From contig DATMXP010000004.1 of the NCBI GenBank assembly GCA_035561515.1, positions 1 through 64,000 on the forward strand: a DNA stretch of 64,000 bases, given 5' to 3'. A program made the translations under genes and the position numbers. Below, piece after piece: positions 33,905 through 43,380 of this stretch (the first letter of the stretch is position 1; each line of letters begins with the position of its first letter). The stretch is from Terriglobales bacterium (GTDB lineage: Bacteria > Acidobacteriota > Terriglobia > Terriglobales > Acidobacteriaceae). The notes under the pieces are model-generated. The model worked only from the letters and a program-made list of their open reading frames with translations, had not been told where the DNA came from and made no database searches.

Positions 33905-35299
33905 TTAGCTTTCGTTGGAGGCACCGTTCGCGTGCGCCTGGCTGTACTCCTTAAGTTTGTTGTGCAAGGTCTTCAGGCTGATGCCCAGAATCTCCGCGGC
34001 TCGAGTCTTGTTGTTGTTCGTAGATTCCAGGGTCTTCATAATCAGAAGACGCTCCGCCTCGCCAACGGTGGTTCCGACACCGAGTCGAACGGCGTTGGCT
34101 TCGAGAACCGGAGCTTTGGGTGTGACCTGCCCGAAACCGGGGGGCAGGTGGCGGGTCTCGATTACCGAACCTTCACAGACAATAACGGCGCGCTCGAGGA
34201 CGTTGCGAAGTTCGCGGACATTGCCGGGCCAGGCATAGCTGGCAAAGGTGTTCATGACCGCTTCACTCACCATGGCGACATTCCGGCCGTGTTTGATATC
34301 GATGTCGGCAATGAGCGCTTTCACGAGATCAGCCAAATCTTCCTTGTGCTCTCGAAGAGGCGGCATGTGGATGCTGAAGACGTTAAGGCGGTAATAGAGA
34401 TCGTTTCGGAGTTCGCCCTTCGCAACGGCCTCTTCGGGAACCTTGTTGGTGGCTGCAATTACGCGCACATCCACAGAAGTTTCCACCTTGCTGCCTAACC
34501 GACGGAGTTTGCGATCTTCAAGGACGCGAAGGAGCTTGGCCTGAGTGCCGATGGGCATTTCACCAATTTCGTCCAGAAGAAGGGTCCCGCCTTCCGCTAA
34601 CTCGAAACATCCAACACGACGCTCGAGTGCGCCCGTAAACGCACCTTTCTCGTGTCCGAAGATTTCACTTTCAATCAAAGTCTCAGGTATCGCGGCGCAA
34701 TTAATGGCGACGAATGGCTTGTCCTTGCGAGAGCTCTGCTGGTGGATGGTGCGGGCGACCAACTCTTTTCCGGTGCCGCTTTCGCCTGTGATCAGTACCG
34801 AGGCAGTGCTGGGGGCAACCATTTCAACGAGACGGAAAACCTCCTGCATCTTCTTTGAAGGTCCAATGAGCGAGCCGAACACCCCGGTGTCGCGCAGCTT
34901 ACGGCGAGTCGCTTCGAGTTCAACTTCCATTCCGCGCTGCCTTGTCGCATTTTGCAGAATGGTGCGCAGGCGGGTGGGGTTGACGGGCTTTTCGATGAAA
35001 TCGTAAGCGCCGATCTTCATGGCCTGCACGGCCGTATCCACGCTTCCTTGAGCGGTCAGCACGATCACCGCGACTGGTTGCGATTGCTGAGACAGGCGCT
35101 GAAGCAATTCCAGACCATCCATTCGGGGCATCTTGAGGTCGGTGACAACGATGCCGGGGGAGAATGGGCCGACTTTTTCGAGTGCTTCCACTCCGTCGCT
35201 GGCGGTTTCGGTGCGGTATCCCCAGGCAGAGATCAACTCAGACATGCCGGAGCGTTCGTTATCTTCGTCCTCAACAATCAGGACCTTCTCTTGTGTCAT
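33905..35299 (-). CDS. Sigma-54-dependent response regulator, NtrC family
   Basis: Receiver domain (residues ~5-120; phospho-acceptor Asp54 in VVTDLKMPRMDG), AAA+ sigma-54 activation domain (~140-375; Walker A GESGTGKE, the sigma-54 contact loop GAFTGA, Walker B LLLDEIGEMP) and a Fis-type helix-turn-helix at the end (TRAAEILGISLKTLHNKLKEY). It should activate sigma-54 promoters when phosphorylated by the adjacent kinase. Start is ATG 35299; a GTG directly before it is possible. Targets are unknown; I could not find a convincing -24/-12 element nearby. Confidence 0.92.
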   Translation of the reverse strand: MTQEKVLIVEDEDNERSGMSELISAWGYRTETASDGVEALEKVGPFSPGIVVTDLKMPRMDGLELLQRLSQQSQPVAVIVLTAQGSVDTAVQAMKIGAYDFIEKPVNPTRLRTILQNATRQRGMEVELEATRRKLRDTGVFGSLIGPSKKMQEVFRLVEMVAPSTASVLITGESGTGKELVARTIHQQSSRKDKPFVAINCAAIPETLIESEIFGHEKGAFTGALERRVGCFELAEGGTLLLDEIGEMPIGTQAKLLRVLEDRKLRRLGSKVETSVDVRVIAATNKVPEEAVAKGELRNDLYYRLNVFSIHMPPLREHKEDLADLVKALIADIDIKHGRNVAMVSEAVMNTFASYAWPGNVRELRNVLERAVIVCEGSVIETRHLPPGFGQVTPKAPVLEANAVRLGVGTTVGEAERLLIMKTLESTNNNKTRAAEILGISLKTLHNKLKEYSQAHANGASNES

Positions 35300-35964
35300 C
35301 ACAGCCCTTCAAGTTCCAAAATGCAGCAGCCGTCCGGCTGCGAGACGATTTGGCGCAATCCGAGTACCTCACATTGGATGCGAAAATTCTACCTATAGTA
35401 ACTTTTCAACCCGACGCGCATGTATAAAAGTGCGACTGAATGTCGGTTGATCGAAGAAACATTGGCGGGAAGGGCATGTCATTCGCCGACCCGGCCCGAA
35501 TCCCGAAATGGGAATGAAGGCGGATACCAGTGGTTCCGGCCTGCGCGGAGCGGTGTTCTGCGAATCCGGAAGATTCCCGGAGTGGCCAAGCAGAATGCAA
35601 GCGCCTGTGGGTTGCATCAATCTTACGGCGTGAGCACATGACCAAAATGCCGGTTCAGCGGGTGTTTCCGAGCTGAATATTTCGGGGCGGCTTGAAGCAG
35701 GGGAATCGCTTTTCGAGGAAATTTCCTAATAATCCAATAGAAATAACGGTTCAGTATTCAGTTCAAACCGCCGAAAGGTGCAGTCGGAAGCGGGAAACGG
35801 CTTCGCCTGCTTGGATCAGCACGGCAAGAATGAATCCAAACTAATCTTCAAATCACCTTAGCCGGTGCGATACAATTCTCCGGCACGGTCTAAGTATTTC
35901 GGCTGTGCCGGATTCCTTTTCTCATTCGCAGTAAAACGTAGTCTTTGATTACCGGAGGATTTAC
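35300..35964. other. Long intergenic leader region
   Basis: This 665-base stretch between divergent genes has no frame I can support. The only structures seen are a hairpin at 35880-35911 (CCGGCAC against GTGCCGG, 18-base loop, then a T-rich stretch) about 55 bases before the OmpA-like gene, and a good ribosome site, CGGAGG, six bases before that gene's ATG. The length and the structured end suggest a long 5' leader or an unrecognised small RNA, but nothing proves it. Confidence 0.4.
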
Positions 35965-37530
35965 ATGTCACTTCGTAAACGCGCTTCTGGCCGAGTACTG
36001 TTGGTGCTGGCCATATTTGTAATCGGCTTGATGTCCTCCGCCGTGCTAGCGCAAGAGGCCACTGTTCCCAAAGTGGACATATTTGCAGGGTATTCCTGGT
36101 ATGACGCAGGAATGCGCGTGAACGGCATGAAGCTGGACAGCAATCCAATCGGGTTCGGAGCCGCCATAACTTATAACGCGAACAAATGGCTCGGCTTGAC
36201 CTTGGATGGAGCTGGCCATCTTGGCAGCGACAACAATCAGGCCGGAACCGTCATGATCGGTCCGCGGCTTACGTTCCGCGACCAGGAACACTTCCGCCCG
36301 TTTATCCATGCACTTGGTGGACTTCACCTGTTGACACTGGATTCGCAAGTGCCCGGCGGCAGCTACAACCACAAGGGAATTGGCTTGAAGTTGGGCGGCG
36401 GATTCGATATTCCGATCAACAACCGGTTCAGCTACCGCTTGTTTGAAGCCAACTATCTCTGGTCGCACCACAACCTGTATCCCCAGACGGCAGTTCACGG
36501 GAATACCGGTCGCGGCGCGGAACTGAGAACTGGTATCGTGTTCAACTTTGGCGGCGCTCCGCCGCTACCGCCGATGGCGATGAGCTGCTCTGCTGCTCAG
36601 CCGGCCTCGGTGTTGGCAGGCGAACCCGTTTCGGTGAGCGCGAACGTTACGAACATTCCGCCGAAGAAGACCCTGACGTATGAGTGGTCAAGCACGGGCG
36701 GTAAGGTGAGTGGCAGCGGCACGGGAGCCCAGATCGACACCGCTGGACTTGCGCCGGGAACGTACACGGTAACGGCGAAGGCAATTGATCCGAAGCCGAA
36801 GAAGAACCAGGGACCGCTGAGCTGCACGTCGACTTTCACGGTCAACGAGCCGCCGAAGCATCCGCCGACCGCACAGTGCTCGGCTAATCCGACCACGGTT
36901 CGTGCAGGCGACACTTCGACTGTCAACGTGACGGCTGGCAATCCTGACAATCGTCCGCTGACCTACAACTACACCGCAACCGCGGGTCGTGTGACCGGAA
37001 ACAATGCGACGGCGACGTTGGATACGGCCGGCGCGAGCGCAGGTCCAATCCAGGTCACGGCAACAGTGAGCGATGATCGTGGTCTAAGTGCGAATTGCAC
37101 CGCGTCGGTGAATGTGGAAGTTCCGCCTCCGCCGCCGCAAGCGACCAAGATCAACGAGTGCCAGTTCCCAGACAAGCGGCGTCCGTCCCGCGTGGACAAC
37201 GCCTGCAAGGCTGTGCTGGATGAAGTCGCTTTGCGTCTGCAACGTGAAGCCGATGCCCGGCTGGTGATCGTGGGACATGGCGATCCGGCGGACAAGAAGA
37301 ACATGGCACGGTTCTCGGCCGAGCGTGCGATCAATTCCAGGACTTACCTGACGACCGGTGAGGCGAAGCAGGGAATTGACCCAACGCGCATCGAACTGCG
37401 GACCGGAGCTGACACTGGCATGACGGCTGAATACTGGCTGGTTCCTGCTGGCGCCAACTTCACGATGGAAGGCACGCAACCGGTTGACGAGGCGAAGTTC
37501 GCACCTAAGAAACCGGCAAAGCGCCGCTAA
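35965..37530 (+). CDS. Outer-membrane barrel with Ig-like repeats and OmpA-type C-terminus
   Basis: The signal peptide ends AVLAQ (~residue 30). An OmpA-like eight-strand barrel follows (~35-190; VDIFAGYSWYDAGMRVNG, RGAELRTGIVFNFGG). Two Ig-like domains of ~90 residues come next (each opening CSAAQPASVLAGEPV or CSANPTTVRAGDTS). The C-terminal ~120 residues resemble an OmpA peptidoglycan-binding domain (LDEVALRLQREADARLVIVGHGDP, ARFSAERAINSRTYL). It is likely a structural protein linking outer membrane and cell wall. Length 521 aa. Confidence 0.8.
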   Translation: MSLRKRASGRVLLVLAIFVIGLMSSAVLAQEATVPKVDIFAGYSWYDAGMRVNGMKLDSNPIGFGAAITYNANKWLGLTLDGAGHLGSDNNQAGTVMIGPRLTFRDQEHFRPFIHALGGLHLLTLDSQVPGGSYNHKGIGLKLGGGFDIPINNRFSYRLFEANYLWSHHNLYPQTAVHGNTGRGAELRTGIVFNFGGAPPLPPMAMSCSAAQPASVLAGEPVSVSANVTNIPPKKTLTYEWSSTGGKVSGSGTGAQIDTAGLAPGTYTVTAKAIDPKPKKNQGPLSCTSTFTVNEPPKHPPTAQCSANPTTVRAGDTSTVNVTAGNPDNRPLTYNYTATAGRVTGNNATATLDTAGASAGPIQVTATVSDDRGLSANCTASVNVEVPPPPPQATKINECQFPDKRRPSRVDNACKAVLDEVALRLQREADARLVIVGHGDPADKKNMARFSAERAINSRTYLTTGEAKQGIDPTRIELRTGADTGMTAEYWLVPAGANFTMEGTQPVDEAKFAPKKPAKRR

Positions 37531-37550
37531 CCGAGGTAGTGTTTTCGAGA

Positions 37551-37580
37551 GCCGGTCGAGTTATCGACCGGCTTTTCGTT
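37551..37580 (+). terminator. Rho-independent terminator after the OmpA-like gene
   Basis: GCCGGTCGA (37551-37559) pairs with TCGACCGGC (37564-37572) over a 4-base loop, followed by TTTTCGTTTT. Confidence 0.92.
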
Positions 37581-37642
37581 TTCGGCTATCCTGAATTGAC
37601 CATCTCCTCAGGAGTTCGCTTCTGAGAGGCATCGGAGTACAC

Positions 37643-39646
37643 GTGGTCTTTTGCAGGGTCAAATACCGCTTTCTAGCAAACATCGGCCTCTTCCTGCTTT
37701 TTGCATTCCTTACAGCGAGTGCCCAGTGGATTTCTCTGGGTCCCAACGGTGGCGACGCACGCAGCCTGGCAGTCGACCCGTCGAATCCGGACAGGGTTTT
37801 CCTTGGTACGAGTGCAGGCGAACTGTTCCTGTCGACTGACAGAGGAGCCAGCTGGACCCGGTACGCGCACCTGGGGGAAAACTACGACTACGTGCTGGAC
37901 CACATCGCTATCGTTCCGAGTGATCCGGCGGTTATGTATGTCAGCGCGTGGAGCATTGAGAACAATGGCGGCGACCTGTTTAAGTCCACTGACCATGGCA
38001 GAACGTGGACAGCGATGCCTGCCATGAGAGGGAAATCAATTCGGGCGATGGCATTATCACCGTCAGATTCGCGCGCAATTGCCGTCGGCGCCCTGGACGG
38101 CGTCTATCGGAGTCTGGATGGTGGCCAAAACTGGGAGCGGATCTCGCCCGCGAGTAGCGCAGAAATCAAGAACATCGAGTCGATCGCGTTTGATCCGCGC
38201 AGCGTGCACACGGTGTATGCGGGTACGTGGCACCTTCCCTGGAAGACGGAAGACGGCGGGCGCACATGGGAGAACATCAAGCAAGGCATCATTGATGACT
38301 CGGATGTGTTCTCGATCATCGTGGACCAGAAGAATCCGTCCGTGGTGTACGTGAGTGCCTGCTCGGGAATTTATAAGAGCGAGACCGCGGGAGCGCAGTT
38401 CAAGAAAGTGCAAGGGATTCCGTTCTCCGCGCGCCGTACGCGAGTTCTGCACCAGGATCCCACGAACAGTGCGGTTGTGTACGCCGGAACTACCGACGGA
38501 TTATGGAAGACGGTTGATTCGGGGCAAACATGGGCTCGGGTAAGCGGGGCAAATCTCATTATCAACGATGTGCTGGTGGATCCCCGTGACCCGAACGCGG
38601 TTCTGCTGGCAACAGACAGAAGTGGGGTGTTGATGAGCCGCGATGGAGGCAACAGCTTCGCGGACTCGAACCGCGGATTTTCGCATCGCCAGGTGACTGC
38701 CGTGGTCGTGGACAGGGATGACCCGGAACGAATCTACGCCGCGATGATCAACAACCGGGAGTACGGAGGCGTTTACCAGTCCAGGGACAGTGGACGGACT
38801 TGGTCGGCGTGGAATTTCGGCTTGGGGGCCAGAGACATTTTCAGCCTTGATCAGTCTGACGACGGCACGATTGTTGCCGGAACGAACCAGGGGGTCTTCA
38901 GCCTGAAGAAGGACACAGGCAAGTGGAACCCGATCAACCTGGTTCTTCGCGAGAAGACAACGACCATACCAGTGAAACCGCGGAAGAAAGGCGCGCCCAA
39001 GACGCGGATTAAGCGCGAGTGGATCAAAAGCGCCATCACAGGGCGTGCCGCGCAGGTACGCGTCGGGAACGGAACGTGGTTCGCTGCGACGGCACAAGGG
39101 CTGTTTAAATCGAAAGACTCTGGAGCAAGTTGGACCGGTGGCGCAGTTCTGGGACAGGCGCAATTCGTCGCCGTCGATACAGACGGCAAAAAGGTACTGG
39201 CCGCAAGTCCAGTGGCGGTTCTGCTATCCGATGATTTGGGGGAGAGTTGGAAGCAGTTGGAATTGCCGCCGTTTGTAAGCCGGATTTTCAATGTCGCAGT
39301 CGGGCCGAACGGTGACCTCTGGATTGTCACGCACATGGGGACTTTCCGGAGCAGGAATACGGGAGGCAGTTGGGAACATATCTCGGCGGGGTATCCGCCA
39401 ACGAAGTTCTCTTACGTCAGGTACGATCGCGCGGGTGCGCGGTTAATCGGAGTAGCGGGCGCTCGTAACCGCGTTTACCAGAGCTTTGATGGTGGAGATA
39501 CGTGGTCACTGCAAGCGGACGCTGTCTACCCGATTCGGAATCTGTCGGTGGCGCAAGGACGAATTCTTGCCGTCACGGACTTCAGTGGCGTGATTTCACA
39601 GACAGGGCAGCGACAGAGTTCGGCGTCGGGCGGCGGGTCGCGTTAA
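37643..39646 (+). CDS. Secreted BNR-repeat (VPS10/sialidase-type) beta-propeller protein
   Basis: From GTG 37643 a signal peptide (ANIGLFLLFAFLTASAQ) leads into a protein built of propeller blades. At least ten Asp-box motifs of the S-x-D-x-G-x-x-W type are seen, for example STDRGASWTR, STDHGRTWTA, SLDGGQNWER, SRDSGRTWSA, SKDSGASWTG and SFDGGDTWSL. Such propellers occur in sialidases, xyloglucanases (GH74) and photosystem assembly factors. No catalytic pair can be assigned by eye, so I keep it as a propeller of unknown function. Confidence 0.75.
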   Translation: MVFCRVKYRFLANIGLFLLFAFLTASAQWISLGPNGGDARSLAVDPSNPDRVFLGTSAGELFLSTDRGASWTRYAHLGENYDYVLDHIAIVPSDPAVMYVSAWSIENNGGDLFKSTDHGRTWTAMPAMRGKSIRAMALSPSDSRAIAVGALDGVYRSLDGGQNWERISPASSAEIKNIESIAFDPRSVHTVYAGTWHLPWKTEDGGRTWENIKQGIIDDSDVFSIIVDQKNPSVVYVSACSGIYKSETAGAQFKKVQGIPFSARRTRVLHQDPTNSAVVYAGTTDGLWKTVDSGQTWARVSGANLIINDVLVDPRDPNAVLLATDRSGVLMSRDGGNSFADSNRGFSHRQVTAVVVDRDDPERIYAAMINNREYGGVYQSRDSGRTWSAWNFGLGARDIFSLDQSDDGTIVAGTNQGVFSLKKDTGKWNPINLVLREKTTTIPVKPRKKGAPKTRIKREWIKSAITGRAAQVRVGNGTWFAATAQGLFKSKDSGASWTGGAVLGQAQFVAVDTDGKKVLAASPVAVLLSDDLGESWKQLELPPFVSRIFNVAVGPNGDLWIVTHMGTFRSRNTGGSWEHISAGYPPTKFSYVRYDRAGARLIGVAGARNRVYQSFDGGDTWSLQADAVYPIRNLSVAQGRILAVTDFSGVISQTGQRQSSASGGGSR

Positions 39647-39647
39647 T

Positions 39648-41039
39648 TCAACTTGCCGCGGCGGCAGTGGAAATGGGCAGGTTTTGTTTCTCCCAGGCAT
39701 CGAAGCCGCCGATCACGTCCACTACCTCGGAGAATCCAGCCTTCTTCAGCAAACTTGCAGCAATCATGCTGCGATAACCCGATTTGCAATGAACGGCGAC
39801 GGGTTTCGTGGGGTCGAGTTCCGGCAGTCCTGAGTAAAAGAGATCGAGCGGGCGGAAGTACGCCACGTCGAGGTGGCCGGAATCCCATTCTCCCTGTCTG
39901 CGGACATCAAGAACCTGAACGTCGCCAGATCGTATGGCGGAACTGAGCTCCGACGGTGAGATGCGTCCAATGGTGGAAGTGCTCAGACCCGAAGCCGTCC
40001 AGGTGGCGAGCCCTCCTTCCAGGTATCCCGTCATAGTTTCGATACCGACCCGTGCGAGGCGAATGCGAGCCTCGTTTACCTGGTCGACGCTCTGGGCAAG
40101 CAGCACGATGGGAGTATCGAGGCCAAGAATGGTGGCTGCCCAACTGGCGAACTGCCCTGAAAGTCCGATGTTAATGGAGCCCGGAACGTAAGCGGCTGCG
40201 AAATCCGCGCTTTCACGAACGTCCAAAACGACAGCCGAATCGTCTTCGATGATTTGCTGAAGTTCCGAAGCGTTCAGGGATCGAAGCGGAGGTAAGTCGT
40301 TCAGTGGCGGAGCTCCTTCGCGATTGATCTCTGCGTCGTGTGCGAAGTATTCCGGCCGTACCGGTAAGTTGGTCGTCAACTGTTGGATGAATTCTTCCTT
40401 CGTCCTGATCTGGAGCGCATAGTTTGTCAGGCGCTCGGTGCCGATGGTCGAGTAACGCTCAGCCCTCATATTCCGGCCGCAGAGTGAACCTGCGCCGTGT
40501 GCGGGGTAGACAAGGACTTCATCGGGCAATGTGAGTAATTTCTGGTGAAGGCTGTCGAAGAGCATTCCGGCGAGTTGCTGTGGTGTGTGCGTCGGCGAAA
40601 GATCAGGACGGCCCACATCACCGATGAACAGCGTGTCCCCGGTCAGAACGGCCCACGGGTTCACACTCTTTTCAGGGTCGATGACAAGCAGGCAAATACT
40701 TTCCGGTGTGTGGCCAGGCGTCGCCAGAGTGCGGATATGACAATTTCCAAACTGGAGTTCAAATCCATCATCCACAGGTACATGCGGAAAGCGCGCGCCA
40801 GCTAAACGGCTCAGGTAAACCTGTGCTCCCGTGCGAGCCGCCAGTTCGCGATGCCCTGAGACGAAATCAGCGTGAAGATGGGTTTCGAAAATGTGCTTGA
40901 TCTGAAATCCACGTTCGTCGGCTGCGCGGAGGTAAATTTCGACGTCCCGCTGGGGGTCCACGATGATCGCGGTTCCTTCCGACGCCAACATGTAAGAGGC
41001 GTGAGCCAGACACCCGAGGTAGAACTGCTGGAAATACAT
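39648..41039 (-). CDS. CstB-like persulfide dioxygenase-rhodanese fusion
   Basis: The N-terminal MBL domain (residues ~1-250) has the persulfide-dioxygenase metal motif THLHADFVSGH (His54, His56, Asp58). A first rhodanese domain (~255-350) has no active-site Cys (LLAQSVDQ). A second (~360-460) has it in VHCKSGYRS. This PDO / pseudo-rhodanese / rhodanese order is that of Staphylococcus CstB, which oxidises sulfane sulfur to thiosulfate for sulfide detoxification. ATG 41039 (MYFQQFYLG) is preferred over GTG 41048. No CstR-like regulator or SQR gene is next to it. Confidence 0.9.
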   Translation of the reverse strand: MYFQQFYLGCLAHASYMLASEGTAIIVDPQRDVEIYLRAADERGFQIKHIFETHLHADFVSGHRELAARTGAQVYLSRLAGARFPHVPVDDGFELQFGNCHIRTLATPGHTPESICLLVIDPEKSVNPWAVLTGDTLFIGDVGRPDLSPTHTPQQLAGMLFDSLHQKLLTLPDEVLVYPAHGAGSLCGRNMRAERYSTIGTERLTNYALQIRTKEEFIQQLTTNLPVRPEYFAHDAEINREGAPPLNDLPPLRSLNASELQQIIEDDSAVVLDVRESADFAAAYVPGSINIGLSGQFASWAATILGLDTPIVLLAQSVDQVNEARIRLARVGIETMTGYLEGGLATWTASGLSTSTIGRISPSELSSAIRSGDVQVLDVRRQGEWDSGHLDVAYFRPLDLFYSGLPELDPTKPVAVHCKSGYRSMIAASLLKKAGFSEVVDVIGGFDAWEKQNLPISTAAAAS

Positions 41040-41064
41040 GATTCCCACCCCACAAGAAATCGAC

Positions 41065-41730
41065 TTATCTCTTCTTCAAAGTGCGCCAAATATCGGGCCA
41101 GAATTCCTTCACGACATTGAAGCCAGCGCGGGTACCGATGACAATGCCCGCGCGGCTGAAGACCAGACCCACACCACGTTGCTCGTCCGGATAGTATGCG
41201 TTGGACAGGCCGCCGGCAGCAATGGCGCCCATCCAGAGCGCAGCGTTCGGCACCGGTCGCCGATGATCATTGCGAGTGACGAAGACCCTCGTGATTGAAT
41301 ACAGGGTGCGTGATGAAGCGGAGCCGGTTTCCTTTCTGAAGTAGCGAGGATCGGTGCGCAAGACAGAAGGGAAGACGAAGGTTCCGAAAAACTCCATTGA
41401 GGTTTGATCCGCCAATGCGGCTCCGAAGCGTTTGCCGTAGCCTTCCGCCCCCTGACCGTAGGCAGGAAACTTGTCGCGAGCCTGGGAAACTCCGGCCTTT
41501 GCACCTGCGGCCACGATCTGAAATGGATTGGTTGAATTGTCGGCAAATAAGAGAAATTTCTGGCTGGTCGAGAGCGGTGCGTCGCTGCTTGAAGAAGCTA
41601 CGGGAATAAACGAAAACCGTCGCTTCTGTTTCGCTTCCACCTGCGGAGTGGGTGCGTCAGGGAGGGGGTTCTCCTGGGCGTGCGAGGGCGCCATTACGCA
41701 GAGAAGCAGCAGGAAAATCATCGCTTTCAA
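41065..41730 (-). CDS. Secreted hypothetical protein
   Basis: I use TTG 41730 because GGGGAG sits six bases upstream; ATG 41721 is the alternative. A signal peptide (MIFLLLLCVMAPSHAQ) precedes a Pro/Lys-rich stretch and a ~150-residue domain with SMEFFGTFVFPSVLRTDPRYFRKETGS and small glycine-rich segments (GAIAAGGLSNAYYP, FSRAGIVIGTRAGFNVVKEFWPDIWR). I recall similar proteins only as acidobacterial hypotheticals. It starts a possible two-gene unit with the CstB-like gene downstream. Confidence 0.65.
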   Translation of the reverse strand: MKAMIFLLLLCVMAPSHAQENPLPDAPTPQVEAKQKRRFSFIPVASSSSDAPLSTSQKFLLFADNSTNPFQIVAAGAKAGVSQARDKFPAYGQGAEGYGKRFGAALADQTSMEFFGTFVFPSVLRTDPRYFRKETGSASSRTLYSITRVFVTRNDHRRPVPNAALWMGAIAAGGLSNAYYPDEQRGVGLVFSRAGIVIGTRAGFNVVKEFWPDIWRTLKKR

Positions 41731-41913
41731 TTTGAACTCCCCGAGTTGGATAAGGGTACACGTGAGTATCCGTGCGCGCAATCGAGGCGAGTCGTCTCCC
41801 GGATTGGAAGCGGAAACGACGGATGTTCCGTTCGTAATACTGGCGACTGTGCCGGGGTTGCCGGAGATGGGGAATACGCATAGAATAGGAAAACAATCTG
41901 CGTAGTAAGAAGT

Positions 41914-41990
41914 AGGCGCGTAGCTCAGTTGGTTAGAGCGCTACCTTGACACGGTAGAGGTCAGGAGTTCGAGTCTCCTCGTGCCTACCA
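41914..41990 (+). tRNA. tRNA-Val(GAC)
   Basis: A complete cloverleaf with encoded CCA. The acceptor stem AGGCGCG pairs with CGTGCCT (one G-T), then a D arm GCTC-AGTTGGTTA-GAGC. The anticodon stem CTACC/GGTAG holds loop TTGACAC (anticodon GAC), and the T arm is AGGAG-TTCGAGT-CTCCT. The gene stands alone between divergent protein genes and ends at a short T-rich tract. The rest of 41782-42096 holds nothing else I can name. Confidence 0.97.
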
Positions 41991-42096
41991 TTTCTTTTGT
42001 ATGACTTAGGGGACTAAACGCCACTTTGTCAGCTTGCAATCCCGTAGCTCCAGCCCCCGTCAGTTACTCGCATTCCCGACGCTTCAAGACAAAAAG

Positions 42097-42495
42097 CTAA
42101 CGCTTCGGTGCCTCGTGCAATTCGATTGGATTGCCATCCGGGTCATCCAGCAGGATTTGTCGGCCTCCCGGGCCGGACTCGACTGCACTGCGAAACGATG
42201 TATGGGCTTTCTTGAGTGCGTTGATGGAAGCGTCCAGTTCATCCACGTACAGCACAATACGATTCCAACCGCCGGAATGTTGCTGGGTTCCGTCGGGCAT
42301 AGGGCGGTTGCCGGACGCGCCGGGGCCGCTCAAGAGAAGGTGAAGGTTGCCGCGCGCGATGATGAACACGGGGCCTCCGCGCTGGATAGGATGGAATCCG
42401 AGTTGGTCTGTGTAGAACTTCAGAGATCGCTCCAGGTCGGAAACCTGATAACGGACAATGGCGGTGTTGTTGTCAGGCGTGAATCGAATGCTCAT
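42097..42495 (-). CDS. VOC-superfamily (glyoxalase/bleomycin-resistance fold) protein
   Basis: A 132-residue protein with two beta-alpha-beta-beta-beta modules: VRYQVSDLERSLKFYTDQLGFHP opens the first, and IVLYVDELDASINALKKAHTSFRS with ILLDDPDGNPIELHEA the second. The closing P-x-G-N-x-I-E-L-x-E carries the usual metal-ligand Glu. Reaction unknown; members range from dioxygenases to antibiotic binders. It lies downstream of the DUF998 gene on the same strand with a 62-base gap. Confidence 0.85.
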   Translation of the reverse strand: MSIRFTPDNNTAIVRYQVSDLERSLKFYTDQLGFHPIQRGGPVFIIARGNLHLLLSGPGASGNRPMPDGTQQHSGGWNRIVLYVDELDASINALKKAHTSFRSAVESGPGGRQILLDDPDGNPIELHEAPKR

Positions 42496-42557
42496 TTTCG
42501 AACCTCATCTAGGGACGCGAAGCGCGAGAGTTTGGATAGCCAACTTAAATCGTCAAA

Positions 42558-43265
42558 TCACTGACCGGGCTGGAGGTTCCACCGCACGCGCTCTGGGGCA
42601 GTATCGTGCCGTTCCGTCCGTCGGTACAGATGAAATGCAATCGCTGTCACCCAGACCCACATCGCAATCCCGGGTACAAGAAATGCAAGATTCTTGGTGG
42701 AAGTATCGGCTCCGGCGATCGCGACGAGCGCAAATGCGGCGAGCGAAATTGGGACGGCTACCCAGGAAAACCAGACCCACTTGCGGAGTCCGTGGGCGGC
42801 GAACCACCGTGCGATCACAAGACTTGCGGCGACAAGCGCAATAGAACTAAGCGAGCGGGATGCCATCTGGAGGAGCCCGTGCCAGGTCGTTGTATGGGAC
42901 AGCGTGCCGGGTGGAAAGCCGATCACCGGGTCTGCGGGGAAGACTCCGCTGCTGATGTAGGCGATTCCATATAGCACAAACAGCCGTGAGCCCCATAGCC
43001 CACCGAGGTCACGTGGTAGCATTCGGCGGACGCCGACTGCAAAGAGCACCATCAACACGCCCGCGATAATGTAATTCGCCTGGTGAATCCAGCCGAGATC
43101 GCCGGTTGTTAGCAGGTTATAACGGTGGATTCTTGGATCGAAGCCCTCGCGCGTGACTGCCTGGATGGCTGTGACCGCAATATAGAGTGGACCCGCAAGG
43201 AACCCGCAGGCGAGTAATGCCCCGGTATTTCTTGACACGGATTTGTATATGTTTTGCTGGAGCAT
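42558..43265 (-). CDS. DUF998 membrane protein
   Basis: A 235-residue protein with six or seven hydrophobic helices. The DUF998 features are GFLAGPLYIAVTAIQA, HRYNLLTTGDLGWIHQANYIIAG, GVFPADPVIGFPPGT and HGLLQMASRSLSS. Function is not known. The gene is divergent from an ECF41-type sigma factor across a 115-base gap, and DUF998 proteins are, from memory, among frequent neighbours of such sigma factors. It could be their target. Confidence 0.85.
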   Translation of the reverse strand: MLQQNIYKSVSRNTGALLACGFLAGPLYIAVTAIQAVTREGFDPRIHRYNLLTTGDLGWIHQANYIIAGVLMVLFAVGVRRMLPRDLGGLWGSRLFVLYGIAYISSGVFPADPVIGFPPGTLSHTTTWHGLLQMASRSLSSIALVAASLVIARWFAAHGLRKWVWFSWVAVPISLAAFALVAIAGADTSTKNLAFLVPGIAMWVWVTAIAFHLYRRTERHDTAPERVRWNLQPGQ

Positions 43266-43380
43266 CCCATTTCTCCTTAACGTCGTATGTAAAGCATCGA
43301 GCCCCGACCCGAAGATGTTTGTTACCTTGGGCTGGGATCATTCGTCAGGTGTATGACGGAGCAGGAGGCGCGAACGTAAC

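Noticed and set aside
33905..35965. Sigma-54 (-24/-12) promoter for the two-component targets
   Set aside because: I looked for TGGCAC-N5-TTGC in the leader regions nearby and found no convincing match.
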